Source: DASZHJ01 sp035517495 (GTDB taxonomy: Bacteria; Pseudomonadota; Alphaproteobacteria; ATCC43930; CGMCC-115725). Taken from it: a stretch of 64,000 nt of DNA. The DNA lies in the NCBI GenBank assembly GCA_035517495.1, contig DATIYT010000059.1:37813-101812 (forward strand), in the 5' to 3' direction. Positions 35,141 to 44,689 of the stretch are shown here, piece by piece. The notes beneath the pieces are model-generated. The model was given only the letters and a program-made list of their open reading frames with translations. It was not told the origin of the DNA and made no database searches. Made by a program: the position numbers and the translations under genes. The number at the start of each line of letters is the position of its first letter. Position 1 is the stretch's first letter.

Positions 35141-35285
35141 TAGGAGATCGAGGGGACGCTTGGGGAATAGAGGGAGCGGAGCTCGTCGAGATCCTCACAA
35201 ACGTTTGCCCTCACAAACGTTTTGCGATACGCGTTTGGCGATGGAGGTGAGCTTCCCCATCTCCAATTGATCCCCTCATCTCCTA
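35141..35285. repeat. Spaced inverted repeat between the opp and dsd1 genes
   Basis: TAGGAGATCGAGGGGA at 35141-35156 is inverted as TCCCCTCATCTCCTA at 35271-35285, differing by one extra base, about 115 bases apart. A similar GGAGAT-AGGGGA element lies at 43,980-44,062, which suggests a dispersed intergenic repeat family. Confidence 0.55.
35193..35223. promoter_or_regulatory. Tandem CAAACGTTTG palindromes upstream of dsd1-bluB
   Basis: CCTCACAAACGTTTG at 35193 and CCTCACAAACGTTTT at 35209 are tandem copies 16 bases apart. The first contains a perfect 10-bp palindrome with a central CG, a shape typical of LacI-type operators. It lies about 100 bases before the dsd1 start. Confidence 0.45.
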
Positions 35286-35365
35286 TCAGCTTTTTTCATT
35301 GGCGGCACGGCTTTTGACGAGCTTGCCCGAATGGTACGCCGCCCGGGGCAGCGGGCGCGCTCACG

Positions 35366-36369
<1,004 letters not shown>

Positions 36370-36373
<4 letters not shown>

Positions 36374-37434
36374 GGAGGGGATATCCGGGCCGACTCGAAG
36401 CAGGCCGCGAAATGGTCCGGCGCTTTGCGCTCGAATTCCGGCGCCTCCCTGCGACAGCGATCGGTCGCGAAGGCGCAGCGCGGCGCGAAGGCGCAGCCGA
36501 CGATTTCGTCCTTGAGCGAGGGCACCATGCCCGGGATCTCCGCGAGCCGTGGCGGCTCCATGCGGCCGCGCGTCGCTCCCAGGCGCGGCACCGAGGTCAT
36601 GAGCCCCACGGTGTAGGGATGCTGCGGTCGGCGGAACAGCTCCTTGACCGGGGCCTCCTCGACCTTGCGGCCCGCGTACATCACGACGACCCGTTCGGCC
36701 ATCTCGGCGACGACGCCGAGATCGTGGGTGATGAGCACGATCGCCGCGCCTATCTTCTTCTTCAGCTCGCGCATGAGATCGAGAATTTGGGCCTGGATCG
36801 TCACGTCGAGCGCAGTGGTTGGTTCGTCCGCCAGCAGCAGTTTCGGATTGCACGCGAGCGCCATGGCGATCATTACGCGTTGACGCATGCCACCCGACAT
36901 CTCGTGCGGATATTGCCGGGCGCGCCGCTCGGGTTCCGAAATCTTCACCAGCCGCAACATCTCGATCGCGCGCTGCCGCGCCGCCTTCGCATCGAGCCCC
37001 TGATGCAGGGTCAAGGTCTCGCCGATCTGCCGCTCGATCGTGAGCACGGGATTGAGCGAGGTCATCGGCTCCTGAAAGATCATGGAGATATCGTTGCCGC
37101 GGATTTGCCGCATCTCCGCCTCGGAGAGCCCGAGCAGATCGACGCCGAGGAAGCGAATCGCGCCCGAGACGATGCGGCCGGGCGGCTCCGGGATAAGGCG
37201 TAGGATCGAGAGGGCGGTCACGCTTTTGCCGCAGCCGGACTCGCCGACGACGCCCAGGGTTTCGCCCGGCATCACCTTGAGCGAGACGCCGTTCACGGCG
37301 CGCACCACGCCGTCGCGGCTGAAGAAATAGGTGCGGAGGTCGTCGATCTCGAGCAGGCTCCGGACCGGTGCCGCGCTCGGGAGGTTTGTCGAGGATTCCG
37401 GAAATGCGAGACTCACGGGGGGCCCCTGCCTCAC
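36370..37434 (-). CDS. Oligopeptide ABC ATPase (OppD/DppD type)
   Basis: A 354-residue ATPase with Walker A VVGESGCGKSVTALSILRLI, signature EMSGGMRQRVMIAMALAC, Walker B LLLADEPTTALDVTIQAQI and the C-terminal CAFAPRCAFATDRC block. It overlaps both the permease gene upstream and oppF downstream by four bases. It forms a heterodimer with the OppF-type subunit. Confidence 0.93.
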
Positions 37435-38318
37435 ATGCGCCGCGCCAACCGCGGATCGAGCGCGTCTCGGAGCCCATCGCCCACAAGGTTCACCGCCAGC
37501 ACGGTCGCGGACAAGAACATGGCGGGGAAGAGCACGATGTAATACTTGATCTCGAACAGGCTCCGCCCCTCCGCCATGATATTGCCCCAGCTCGGAATAT
37601 CCGGTGGCGTGCCGGCGCCGATAAACGACAGGATTGCCTCAGTTATCATGGCGGAGGCGCAGATATACGTGCCTTGGACCAGGACCGGCGCGACGGTATT
37701 GGGGAGGATGTGGCGCCAGAGCGTCTTGAAGAAGCCGGTTCCCGCCGCCGTCGCCGCCTCGACGAAGGGCTGCTCGCGCAGGCTCAGCACCACGCCGCGC
37801 ACCAGTCGCGTCACTTGCGGCACCTGGGAGATGGTAATCGCGAAGATCACGTTGCCCATGCTGGCGCGGGTCAATGACATCAGCGCGATCGCCAACAGCA
37901 CCGGCGGTATCGACATCAAGCCGTCCATGACCCGCATGACGATTGCGTCGGTAATGCGGCTGAAACCGGTGACAAGGCCGATCGCCAGCCCGAAGCCCGT
38001 GGCGAGCGCCGCCACGCTTAACCCCACGATCAGGGAGACCCGGCTGCCGTAGATGACGCGGCTATAGACATCGCGGCCGAGGGCATCGGTACCGAACCAG
38101 AAATTCGCATCCGGGAAGCGGAGCCGCTTGATCGGTGCGATGGCCTTCGGATCGACGGTACCGAGATAGGGCGCGAAAATCGCCATCAGCACCATGATGC
38201 CCAGCAGCGCCGACCCCAGCGCAACGGTGGGATGGCGGTACATCCACTCAACCACCTTGCCATGGCGTGCCCGCCGTGCCGCGCGCGCGGCTTCGAAATC
38301 GAGCGGTGCGGTGGTCAT
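37431..38318 (-). CDS. Oligopeptide ABC permease (OppC/DppC type)
   Basis: A 295-residue permease with an N-terminal OppC_N segment (HPTVALGSALLGIMVLMAIF), WFGTDALGRDVYSRVIYGSR and the EAA loop FVEAATAAGTGFFKTLWRHI. About six transmembrane segments. It lies 4 bases after OppB. Confidence 0.93.
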   Translation of the reverse strand: MTTAPLDFEAARAARRARHGKVVEWMYRHPTVALGSALLGIMVLMAIFAPYLGTVDPKAIAPIKRLRFPDANFWFGTDALGRDVYSRVIYGSRVSLIVGLSVAALATGFGLAIGLVTGFSRITDAIVMRVMDGLMSIPPVLLAIALMSLTRASMGNVIFAITISQVPQVTRLVRGVVLSLREQPFVEAATAAGTGFFKTLWRHILPNTVAPVLVQGTYICASAMITEAILSFIGAGTPPDIPSWGNIMAEGRSLFEIKYYIVLFPAMFLSATVLAVNLVGDGLRDALDPRLARRM

Positions 38319-38322
38319 GACC

Positions 38323-39264
38323 TCAATACCTCACGCGCGGATCGAGAAAGATGTAGCTGATGTCCACCAGCAGATTGACGATCACGTAGGCCGCCGAGAA
38401 CAACAAGATGACGCCCTGGATGATCGGATAATCGCGACGCAGGATCGCATCCACCGTGAGGCGCCCGACCCCCGGAATCGCGAACACCGTCTCGGTGACG
38501 ACGACGCCACCGATCAGCAGCACGATACCGATACCGATGGTCGTGGCAATCGGCACCGCGGCATTCTTGAGCGCATGCCCCACCAGAACCTCGCTGTTGG
38601 CGAGGCCCTTGGCGTGGGCGGTGCGGATATAGTCCTGGCTCAGCACTTCCAGCATCGAAGTGCGGGTGATGCGCGCGATCAATGCCGCATAGATCAGGCC
38701 GAGCGCGATCGACGGCAACGCCAGATGCTGAAGGAACGGCACGATGCCGTCGTGGAAGCTGACGTAGCCCTGCACCGGCAGCCAATTGAGCTCGACCGAG
38801 AATACCAGGATCAGCACATAGGCGAGAACGAACGAGGGCAGCGAGAAGCCGAGCACCGCGAACACCATCACCGAGCGGTCGACAAAGGTACCCGCGCGCC
38901 AGGCGGCGACGACGCCGATCGGCACCGCGAGCAGGATCGAGACGATGAGCGTGCTGATGCTGAGCGCCGCCGTGGGCTCAACACGCTGCGCGATGAGCTG
39001 CCAAACCGGCAAGCCGCTGAAGATCGAGACGCCGAGATCGCCGTGCAGCACGCCCCAGGCCCAATGCCCAAAGCGCACCAGAAACGGCTGGTCGAGGCCG
39101 AGCTGGTGATGGATGCGGGCGATATCCGCGGGGGTCGCGAGATCGCCGGCAATCACCGCGGCGGGATCTCCGGGCGAGATGTAGAGCAGCGAGAAAATGA
39201 AGATCGCGACCACCGCCATCACGGGGATGGTCGCGATCAGCCGTCGAACGATGTAAGCGAACAT
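38323..39264 (-). CDS. Oligopeptide ABC permease (OppB/DppB type)
   Basis: A 313-residue permease starting MFAYIVRRLIATIPVMAVVA. DPAAVIAGDLATPADIARIH then LGLDQPFLVRFGHW are typical of the OppB periplasmic loop, and DYIRTAHAKGLANSEVLVGH is its EAA loop. Nineteen bases separate it from the binding-protein gene. Confidence 0.93.
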   Translation of the reverse strand: MFAYIVRRLIATIPVMAVVAIFIFSLLYISPGDPAAVIAGDLATPADIARIHHQLGLDQPFLVRFGHWAWGVLHGDLGVSIFSGLPVWQLIAQRVEPTAALSISTLIVSILLAVPIGVVAAWRAGTFVDRSVMVFAVLGFSLPSFVLAYVLILVFSVELNWLPVQGYVSFHDGIVPFLQHLALPSIALGLIYAALIARITRTSMLEVLSQDYIRTAHAKGLANSEVLVGHALKNAAVPIATTIGIGIVLLIGGVVVTETVFAIPGVGRLTVDAILRRDYPIIQGVILLFSAAYVIVNLLVDISYIFLDPRVRY

Positions 39265-39283
39265 GATACGCGGTCAGCCAGGC

Positions 39284-40876
39284 CTATGACTTATCTACAT
39301 TCCAGAGGAATACCACCGGCGCCACGATCACGCCCTTGAGGTTGCTGCGGTAGGCGGTCGGGATTACGAACATGCCCGTCGGCACGTACGGCACCTCTTC
39401 GAACGCCTCGGCCTGGATCGCCTCGGCGAGCTTCTTCTGACCGGCGAGGTCCTTGGCGTCGAACCACTGGCGCCGCAGGTCCTCGAGCTTTTGGTCGGTA
39501 GGCCAGCCGAACCACGCCGCCTTGCCGTTGGTGCGCAATGGCGCGTGCAGCGCCGGGCTCGCCATGTCCGGCGCCACCACCCACGTGAAGAAGATATTCC
39601 AGCCGCCCTTGTCGATCGGCTCATGCGAGGCGCGCCGCGTTATGAGCGTGCCCCAGTCCATGGCCTGGAGATCGGCGTTGATCCCGAGCGCCTTCAACAG
39701 CTCCATCGTCACCAACGCCTGGGAATTGACGATCGGCTGGTCGGTCGCGGTCATCACCACGATCCGCTCGCCCTTGTATCCGGCCTCCTTGATCAGCTCT
39801 TTCGCCTTGTTGAGGTCGCGCGGCGCCGCAAGCGGCGCATTGCCGGCGTCGTTGGCGAGCGGCGTGCCGCAGGCGAAATAGGAATAGCAGACCTTCCAGT
39901 ACTCGGGATTGCCGGCGAGCGCGGTCATGTATTCCTTCTGATCGACCGCCCACATGACCGCCTGGCGCATCTTCACGTTGTCGAAGGGCGGCTGTTCGTG
40001 ATTGAAGCGCAGGACACCGATGCTGCCCAAGGGATCGGCGTTGGCGACGGTGACGTTCTTGTCCTTGGAGAGGAGCGGCACCAGGTCCTGCGGGAGCTGC
40101 TGCCACCAATCGACCTCGCCGGCGATCAGCGCGTTGGCGGCGGTTTGCGCGTCAGGGATATAGTCCCATTCGACCTTGTCCACCTTCACCACCTTGCCGC
40201 CAGCGGCCCAGCTCGGCGGCTCCTTGCGCGGCACGTAGTCCGCATTCTTCACGAACACGGCCTTGGCGCCGGGAACCCACTCCTCCTTCACAAACTTGAA
40301 CGGGCCCGAGCCGATCGATTCCGTGACCTGCGTGTTGGCGTCGGTCTTGGCGACACGCTCGGGCATCATGAAGGGCACGTTGCTGGAGAGCTTGCCGATC
40401 GCGTCGAGCAGTAGCGGGAATGGCTTCTTGAGGATGATCTGGAAGCTCTTGTCGTCGACCGTTTTCATTTCCGCGATCACGTCGGGGAGCGTCTGACCGA
40501 AGACGTCGCGCTTCATCCAGCGCTGAAGCGAAGCGACGCAGTCCGTCGACTTGACCGGCATGCCGTCGTGCCATTTGAGGCCATCGCGCAGCGTAAATGT
40601 GTACGTGAGCTGGTCGTCGCTGACCTTCCAGGTCTCGACCATCTGCGGCTGCACTTTATAATTCGCGTCGATCGCGAACAGCGTGTCGTAAACCATGTAG
40701 CCGTAGTTGCGGGTGATGTAGGCCGTGGTCCAGATCGGATCGAGGCTGCGTAGGTCCGCTTCCGGTATGAATTTGAGCGTCTTGCCCCCGGATTGGGCAT
40801 GTCCGATCGAAGGCACCAGCGCCACTGAAAGCGCCAGCGCGGCCGCAACGCCGGTAGCCCGCAAAAACTGCCCCAT
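39284..40876 (-). CDS. ABC substrate-binding protein, family 5 (peptide type)
   Basis: A 530-residue periplasmic protein. Signal peptide (ATGVAAALALSVALVPSIG, cut near HAQ), then LKFIPEADLRSLDPIWTTAY and VYDTLFAIDANYKVQPQMVE, the family-5 entry motif. Start ATG 40876 follows GGGAGG; the frame continues upstream across the divergent promoter region without support. First gene of the opp operon, divergent from an amidase gene 205 bases away. Together they suggest uptake and hydrolysis of an amide or peptide (inference). Confidence 0.92.
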   Translation of the reverse strand: MGQFLRATGVAAALALSVALVPSIGHAQSGGKTLKFIPEADLRSLDPIWTTAYITRNYGYMVYDTLFAIDANYKVQPQMVETWKVSDDQLTYTFTLRDGLKWHDGMPVKSTDCVASLQRWMKRDVFGQTLPDVIAEMKTVDDKSFQIILKKPFPLLLDAIGKLSSNVPFMMPERVAKTDANTQVTESIGSGPFKFVKEEWVPGAKAVFVKNADYVPRKEPPSWAAGGKVVKVDKVEWDYIPDAQTAANALIAGEVDWWQQLPQDLVPLLSKDKNVTVANADPLGSIGVLRFNHEQPPFDNVKMRQAVMWAVDQKEYMTALAGNPEYWKVCYSYFACGTPLANDAGNAPLAAPRDLNKAKELIKEAGYKGERIVVMTATDQPIVNSQALVTMELLKALGINADLQAMDWGTLITRRASHEPIDKGGWNIFFTWVVAPDMASPALHAPLRTNGKAAWFGWPTDQKLEDLRRQWFDAKDLAGQKKLAEAIQAEAFEEVPYVPTGMFVIPTAYRSNLKGVIVAPVVFLWNVDKS

Positions 40877-41081
40877 GATGGCCTCCCTGTGTTCCAAGCG
40901 GGTTGGAGCCGCCTTTGGCCCACACCTTACGCGATTCCCGGGCGCTAGCACCACCTCCGTGGCGCGGGTCCCGACCTCCCTATGCAAGAGCGGGGCCGCC
41001 AATAGGCCGAGGCACCATCGGTTTGCGAGCACGGCGGTTTTCGCCGATAGTGGCGGCGATCCGCACCAGCGAGGTTCCCTC

Positions 41082-42497
41082 ATGACCGCCAATGCCGACC
41101 GCGAGCTTGGATTTCTCTCCGCGACCGAGATGGTCGAGCGCTTCCGCGCCAAGGCACTCTCTCCGGTCGAGGTGAACGCGGCAGTCGAGCGGCGGATCGC
41201 GCGGTTCGAACCCAAGCTCAACGCCTTCGCGTTTCGCGATTCCGAAGCGACGGCGCGGTCGGCGCGCGAATCCGAAGCGCGCTGGCGGAAGGGTGCGCCC
41301 TTGGGACCGCTCGACGGCGTTCCCGTCACCATCAAGGACCTTTTCCTGACCAAGGGCTGGCCGACCTTGCGCGGCTCGGTCCTCGTGCCGCGCGACCAGC
41401 CCTGGGAGGAGGACGCACCGCCGGTGGCGCGCCTCAAGGAAACCGGTGCGGTCGCGATCGGCAAGACCACCATGCCGGAATTCGGCTGGAAGGCGCTGGG
41501 CGACAGCCCCTTGACCGGCATCACCCGCAATCCCTTCAACACCGATCACACGCCGGGCGGATCGAGCTCGGGCGCGGCGGCGGCGCTGGCGGCGGGGCTC
41601 GGGCCCCTTGCGCTCGGCACAGATGGCGGCGGATCGATCCGCATTCCCTGCGGCTTCTGCGGCATCCCCGGCTTGAAGCCCACCTTCGGCCGGGTCCCCG
41701 CTTACCCGGCGAGCCCGTTCGGACTGCTCGCGCACACCGGACCCATGGCGCGGACGGTCGCTGATTGCGCGCTGCTGATGAATGTGCTCACTGGCGCCGA
41801 CGACCGCGATCCCTACGCGCTCCCGCGCGACGGGGCTGACTATCGAAGAGGTCTGGAGGACGGCGTCAAGGGCATGAAGATCGCCTACAGCCCGGCGCTC
41901 GGCTATGGGCGTGTCCACCCGGAAGTCGCAGCCGCGGTCGAGCGCGCGGCCAAGATCATGAGCGGCCTCGGCGCCCACGTGGAGCAAGTGGACCCGGGGT
42001 TCGGCGATCCGCGCGAGGCCTGGCTTACGCTCTGGTACTCAGGCGCCGCGAAGATACTCGGCCACTTCAGTCCGGAGCAGAAGAAGCGGCTCGATCCCGG
42101 CCTGCTCGTCCATGTGGAGCGCGGCCACAAGCTTTCGGCGGTGGATTTCCTCACCGCCGACGTGGCGCGTACCGATTTGAGCCGGCAGATGCAGGCGTTC
42201 CATCGCCGATTCGATCTGCTGATCACCCCCAGCGTCGCCGTGCCCGCGATCAAGGTCGGGCAAGACCTGAGCGATCCCGCCCACGAGAAGGAATGGATCG
42301 ACTGGACGCCCTTCAGCTATCCCTTCAACTTGACGCGCCAGCCGGCGGCGAGCGTGCCCTGCGGCCTCACCAAAAACGGGCTGCCGATCGGATTGCAGAT
42401 CGTGGGACCGCTCTACGCCGATGCCAAGGTGCTGCGTGCGGCGCGTGCCTTCGAGACGACGTACCCGGCGCCGCGCCCCGGGCTCGCCGAGGAATAA
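41082..42497 (+). CDS. Amidase (amidase-signature family)
   Basis: A 471-residue Ser-Ser-Lys hydrolase. The catalytic Lys is in VPVTIKDLFLTKGW. The amidase signature covers HTPGGSSSGAAAALAAGLGP with the cis-Ser, then LGTDGGGSIRIPCGFCG with the nucleophile Ser. Start ATG 41082 is preceded by GAGG; the frame upstream to 40,725 overlaps the divergent gene. No signal peptide, so it acts in the cytoplasm. Its substrate may be imported by the divergent opp system (inference). Confidence 0.92.
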   Translation: MTANADRELGFLSATEMVERFRAKALSPVEVNAAVERRIARFEPKLNAFAFRDSEATARSARESEARWRKGAPLGPLDGVPVTIKDLFLTKGWPTLRGSVLVPRDQPWEEDAPPVARLKETGAVAIGKTTMPEFGWKALGDSPLTGITRNPFNTDHTPGGSSSGAAAALAAGLGPLALGTDGGGSIRIPCGFCGIPGLKPTFGRVPAYPASPFGLLAHTGPMARTVADCALLMNVLTGADDRDPYALPRDGADYRRGLEDGVKGMKIAYSPALGYGRVHPEVAAAVERAAKIMSGLGAHVEQVDPGFGDPREAWLTLWYSGAAKILGHFSPEQKKRLDPGLLVHVERGHKLSAVDFLTADVARTDLSRQMQAFHRRFDLLITPSVAVPAIKVGQDLSDPAHEKEWIDWTPFSYPFNLTRQPAASVPCGLTKNGLPIGLQIVGPLYADAKVLRAARAFETTYPAPRPGLAEE

Positions 42498-42510
42498 GCG
42501 GAGCGCGCCC

Positions 42511-43392
42511 ATGCAAGTGACGCTGCTGGGCACGGGCTGTCCGCAATGCGATCCCGACCGGCTCGGGCCCGCGAGCCTGGTGCGCGCGGGCGAGCGCCAT
42601 ATCCTCGTCGATGTGGGGTCGGGTGCGACGCAGCGCCTCGTGAGCGCGGGATCGAGTGGGCGCCGCCTCGACGCGGTGCTGCTGACGCATCTGCATTCCG
42701 ATCACATCGTCGATCTATTCCAGCTCGTGATCTCGAGCTGGCACCAGGGCCGCGCGCGGCCGCACCGCATTTTCGGGCCCGCGGGCACCCAGCGTTTTGC
42801 CGAAGGCATGATGACGCTCTGGCGACCGGAGCTGGAGCAGCGGATCGCCCATGAGCGGCGGCCTTCGACCGCGGCGCTGGAGCTGGAGATAAGCGAGATC
42901 GAGGCCGGCCCAATCCTGACGCTCGACGACCTCACGGTGCGCGCGGTCCGAGTGGATCATGCGCCGGTGCGCGACGCTTTCGGTTTCGTCCTCGAGACGC
43001 CCCGACACCGCGTGGTCTTCAGCGGAGATACCGCGCCCTGCCCCGCCATCACTGAAGCCGCGCGCGATGCCGACCTCTTGGTGCACGAATGCTTCATCCA
43101 TGGGGTGATGACGCCCGAGCCGGGCGTGCGCACCCAGGAGGGCATCGACAATGTCGCGCGCTATCACACCGCCGCACCCGACGTCGGCCGGATCGCCGAG
43201 GAAGCGCGGGTGCGCACCCTTATGCTGCACCACTTCGTCCCGACACGCTTTGACCGCGAGGCGGTGATGGCTCAGGTGCGGGCGCACTATGAGGGCCCCG
43301 TGCTGTTGGGCGAGGACTTGATGCGCATCGACCTCGCGACCGGCATCGTCGCGCATGAAAGCGCGCGGATCGCGCTCGCGAGAGGCCGCTGA
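42511..43392 (+). CDS. MBL-fold metallohydrolase (RNase Z/arylsulfatase-like)
   Basis: A 293-residue metallo-beta-lactamase-fold enzyme. The zinc motif LTHLHSDHIVDLFQL (HxHxDH), the Asp in VVFSGDTAPC and the final His in LMLHHFVPT form a complete dinuclear site. Overall style resembles tRNase Z but without the exosite arm, as in many small-molecule hydrolases. It lies 13 bases after the amidase gene, so both may act in one pathway. Confidence 0.9.
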   Translation: MQVTLLGTGCPQCDPDRLGPASLVRAGERHILVDVGSGATQRLVSAGSSGRRLDAVLLTHLHSDHIVDLFQLVISSWHQGRARPHRIFGPAGTQRFAEGMMTLWRPELEQRIAHERRPSTAALELEISEIEAGPILTLDDLTVRAVRVDHAPVRDAFGFVLETPRHRVVFSGDTAPCPAITEAARDADLLVHECFIHGVMTPEPGVRTQEGIDNVARYHTAAPDVGRIAEEARVRTLMLHHFVPTRFDREAVMAQVRAHYEGPVLLGEDLMRIDLATGIVAHESARIALARGR

Positions 43393-43399
43393 AACGCCG

Positions 43400-43948
43400 A
43401 TGTCGCGCGGCACGTTGTTTCTCGTCGTCGGCCCCAGCGGCGTCGGCAAGGACACTTTGATCGATGGCGCCCGACGCGCACTCTCGGGCGATTCTCGCTT
43501 TGTATTTCCGCGCCGGGTGATCACCCGCGCGAGCGATGCCGGGGGCGAAGCGCACGAGGCCGTCGATGCGGAGGAGTTCCGCCGGCGGGAAGAGCGCGGC
43601 GCCTTCGCGCTGTCATGGCAGGCGCACGGGCTCCGCTATGGCATTCCGCGCACGATCGAGGATCGCCTCGGAGCGTTGCGCCACGTGATCGTGAACGTCT
43701 CGCGCGCGGTGATCCCCACGGCGCGAACGCGGTTTCAACCGCTCAGGGTAGTCGAGGTCTGGGCGCCGGCGGCGGTATTGGCCGAGCGCCTTGCGGCGCG
43801 CGGCCGGGAAAGCGTCGAGGAAATCGCGCGGCGGATCGAGCGCTCCGAGGCGATCGCGGTCGACGGCATCGACGTGCGGCGAGTTGAAAATTCCGGAAGT
43901 GTCGCGGATGGGGTCGCGGCGCTGCTCAGCGTGCTCCATGCCCCTTAG
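43400..43948 (+). CDS. phnN: Ribose 1,5-bisphosphate phosphokinase
   Basis: A 182-residue kinase of the guanylate-kinase fold that makes PRPP from ribose 1,5-bisphosphate in phosphonate use. Walker A is VVGPSGVGKDTLIDGARRAL, with later PhnN-type blocks RVITRASDAGGEAHEAV and FALSWQAHGLRYGIP. Start ATG 43400 is 7 bases after the MBL gene. No C-P lyase genes are in the window, so it is either detached from phn or serves PRPP supply. Confidence 0.87.
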   Translation: MSRGTLFLVVGPSGVGKDTLIDGARRALSGDSRFVFPRRVITRASDAGGEAHEAVDAEEFRRREERGAFALSWQAHGLRYGIPRTIEDRLGALRHVIVNVSRAVIPTARTRFQPLRVVEVWAPAAVLAERLAARGRESVEEIARRIERSEAIAVDGIDVRRVENSGSVADGVAALLSVLHAP

Positions 43949-43996
43949 AGGCCGTTCCCTTAGTCGGGACTAAGGAATTGGGAGATAAGGGGATTA

Positions 43997-44062
43997 TTCG
44001 GGGATTGAGGGGACATGGATTCATGTGGGATGAGGTGATCCCCTCATCCCCCGATCCCCGAA
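43997..44062. terminator. Complex hairpin region between converging phnN and rpmB
   Basis: TTCGGGGA (43997-44004) pairs with TCCCCGAA (44055-44062). Inside, GGGATGAGG (44027-44035) pairs with CCTCATCCC (44042-44050) over a 6-base loop. GAGGGGA (44007-44013) with TCCCCTC (44039-44045) is an alternative pairing. Located between convergent genes, it may end both transcripts. There is no long U run, so it may instead be a dispersed palindromic repeat. Confidence 0.45.
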
Positions 44063-44097
44063 CGGGTTGGCGAGAAGCTACCGGATCGTTGCAGGCT

Positions 44098-44400
44098 TTA
44101 AGCGGCAGCGCGCTTTTTCTTGTCGGCGGCGCGTTCGATGCGCTTGCGCAAGCGCCGCGCCTCCGGCGGCAGCTTCGCCGCGGAGCGCGACAGCAGATAT
44201 GCGTCGAGCCCGCCATTGGCCTCGATGCTGCGGATCGCGTGCGGGGTCAGGCGGAGCCGCACTGAATTCCCGAGCGTGTCGGAGAGCAGCGAGATCATCT
44301 GCAGGTTCGGCAGAAAGCGCCGCTTGGTCTTGTTGTTGGCGTGGCTCACATTGTGCCCAACCTGCACGCCGCGTCCCGTAATCTCGCATTTCCTAGCCAT
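44098..44400 (-). CDS. rpmB: 50S ribosomal protein L28
   Basis: A 100-residue ribosomal protein. It starts MARKCEITGRGVQVGHNVSH, with the conserved NKTKRRFLPNLQ and a basic C-terminus (RRLRKRIERAADKKKRAAA). Size matches alphaproteobacterial L28 (about 97-100). It stands alone, as rpmB often does in this class, with about 290 bases of repeat-bearing DNA upstream. Confidence 0.97.
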   Translation of the reverse strand: MARKCEITGRGVQVGHNVSHANNKTKRRFLPNLQMISLLSDTLGNSVRLRLTPHAIRSIEANGGLDAYLLSRSAAKLPPEARRLRKRIERAADKKKRAAA

Positions 44401-44536
44401 CGCCCAATCCTCGATAAATCCAGCGCCCGAACGAAAGACGCCCGGAGGGGCCCGGGCGCGCCGCGCTTTCTAGGCCAAGGCGGCGGGGGCGTCAAGGTGG
44501 GGGTCAAGCCGGCGCGGACCGCAAGATAGAAGGGCT

Positions 44537-44656
44537 CACCACGGAGGTACGGAGAGCACGGAGATTGCGGTACGCCTCATCGCGAGCGGAGCGAAGCGAT
44601 CCAGTATTCTGGACTGACGTTGCGTTTATTCTCAGTGTTCTCCATGCCTCTGTGGT
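44537..44656. repeat. Dispersed-type intergenic repeat in inverted pair
   Basis: ACCACGGAGGTACGGAGAGC with CACGGAG after it (44539-44563) is inverted at 44631-44656, where the complement reads ACCACAGAGGCATGGAGAAC then ACTGAG. About 21 of 26 bases match. The enclosed part (44579-44605, CGCGAGCGGAGCGAAGCGAT) resembles another common dispersed intergenic repeat and includes CCAGTATTCTGG. Confidence 0.55.
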
Positions 44657-44689
44657 AAAAACCGTTTTCGTACCAGGGGAATAAAGTCT

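Noticed and set aside
35093..35365. Cobalamin riboswitch before the dsd1-bluB genes
   Set aside because: No B12-box string or matching stem arrangement was visible in the gap.
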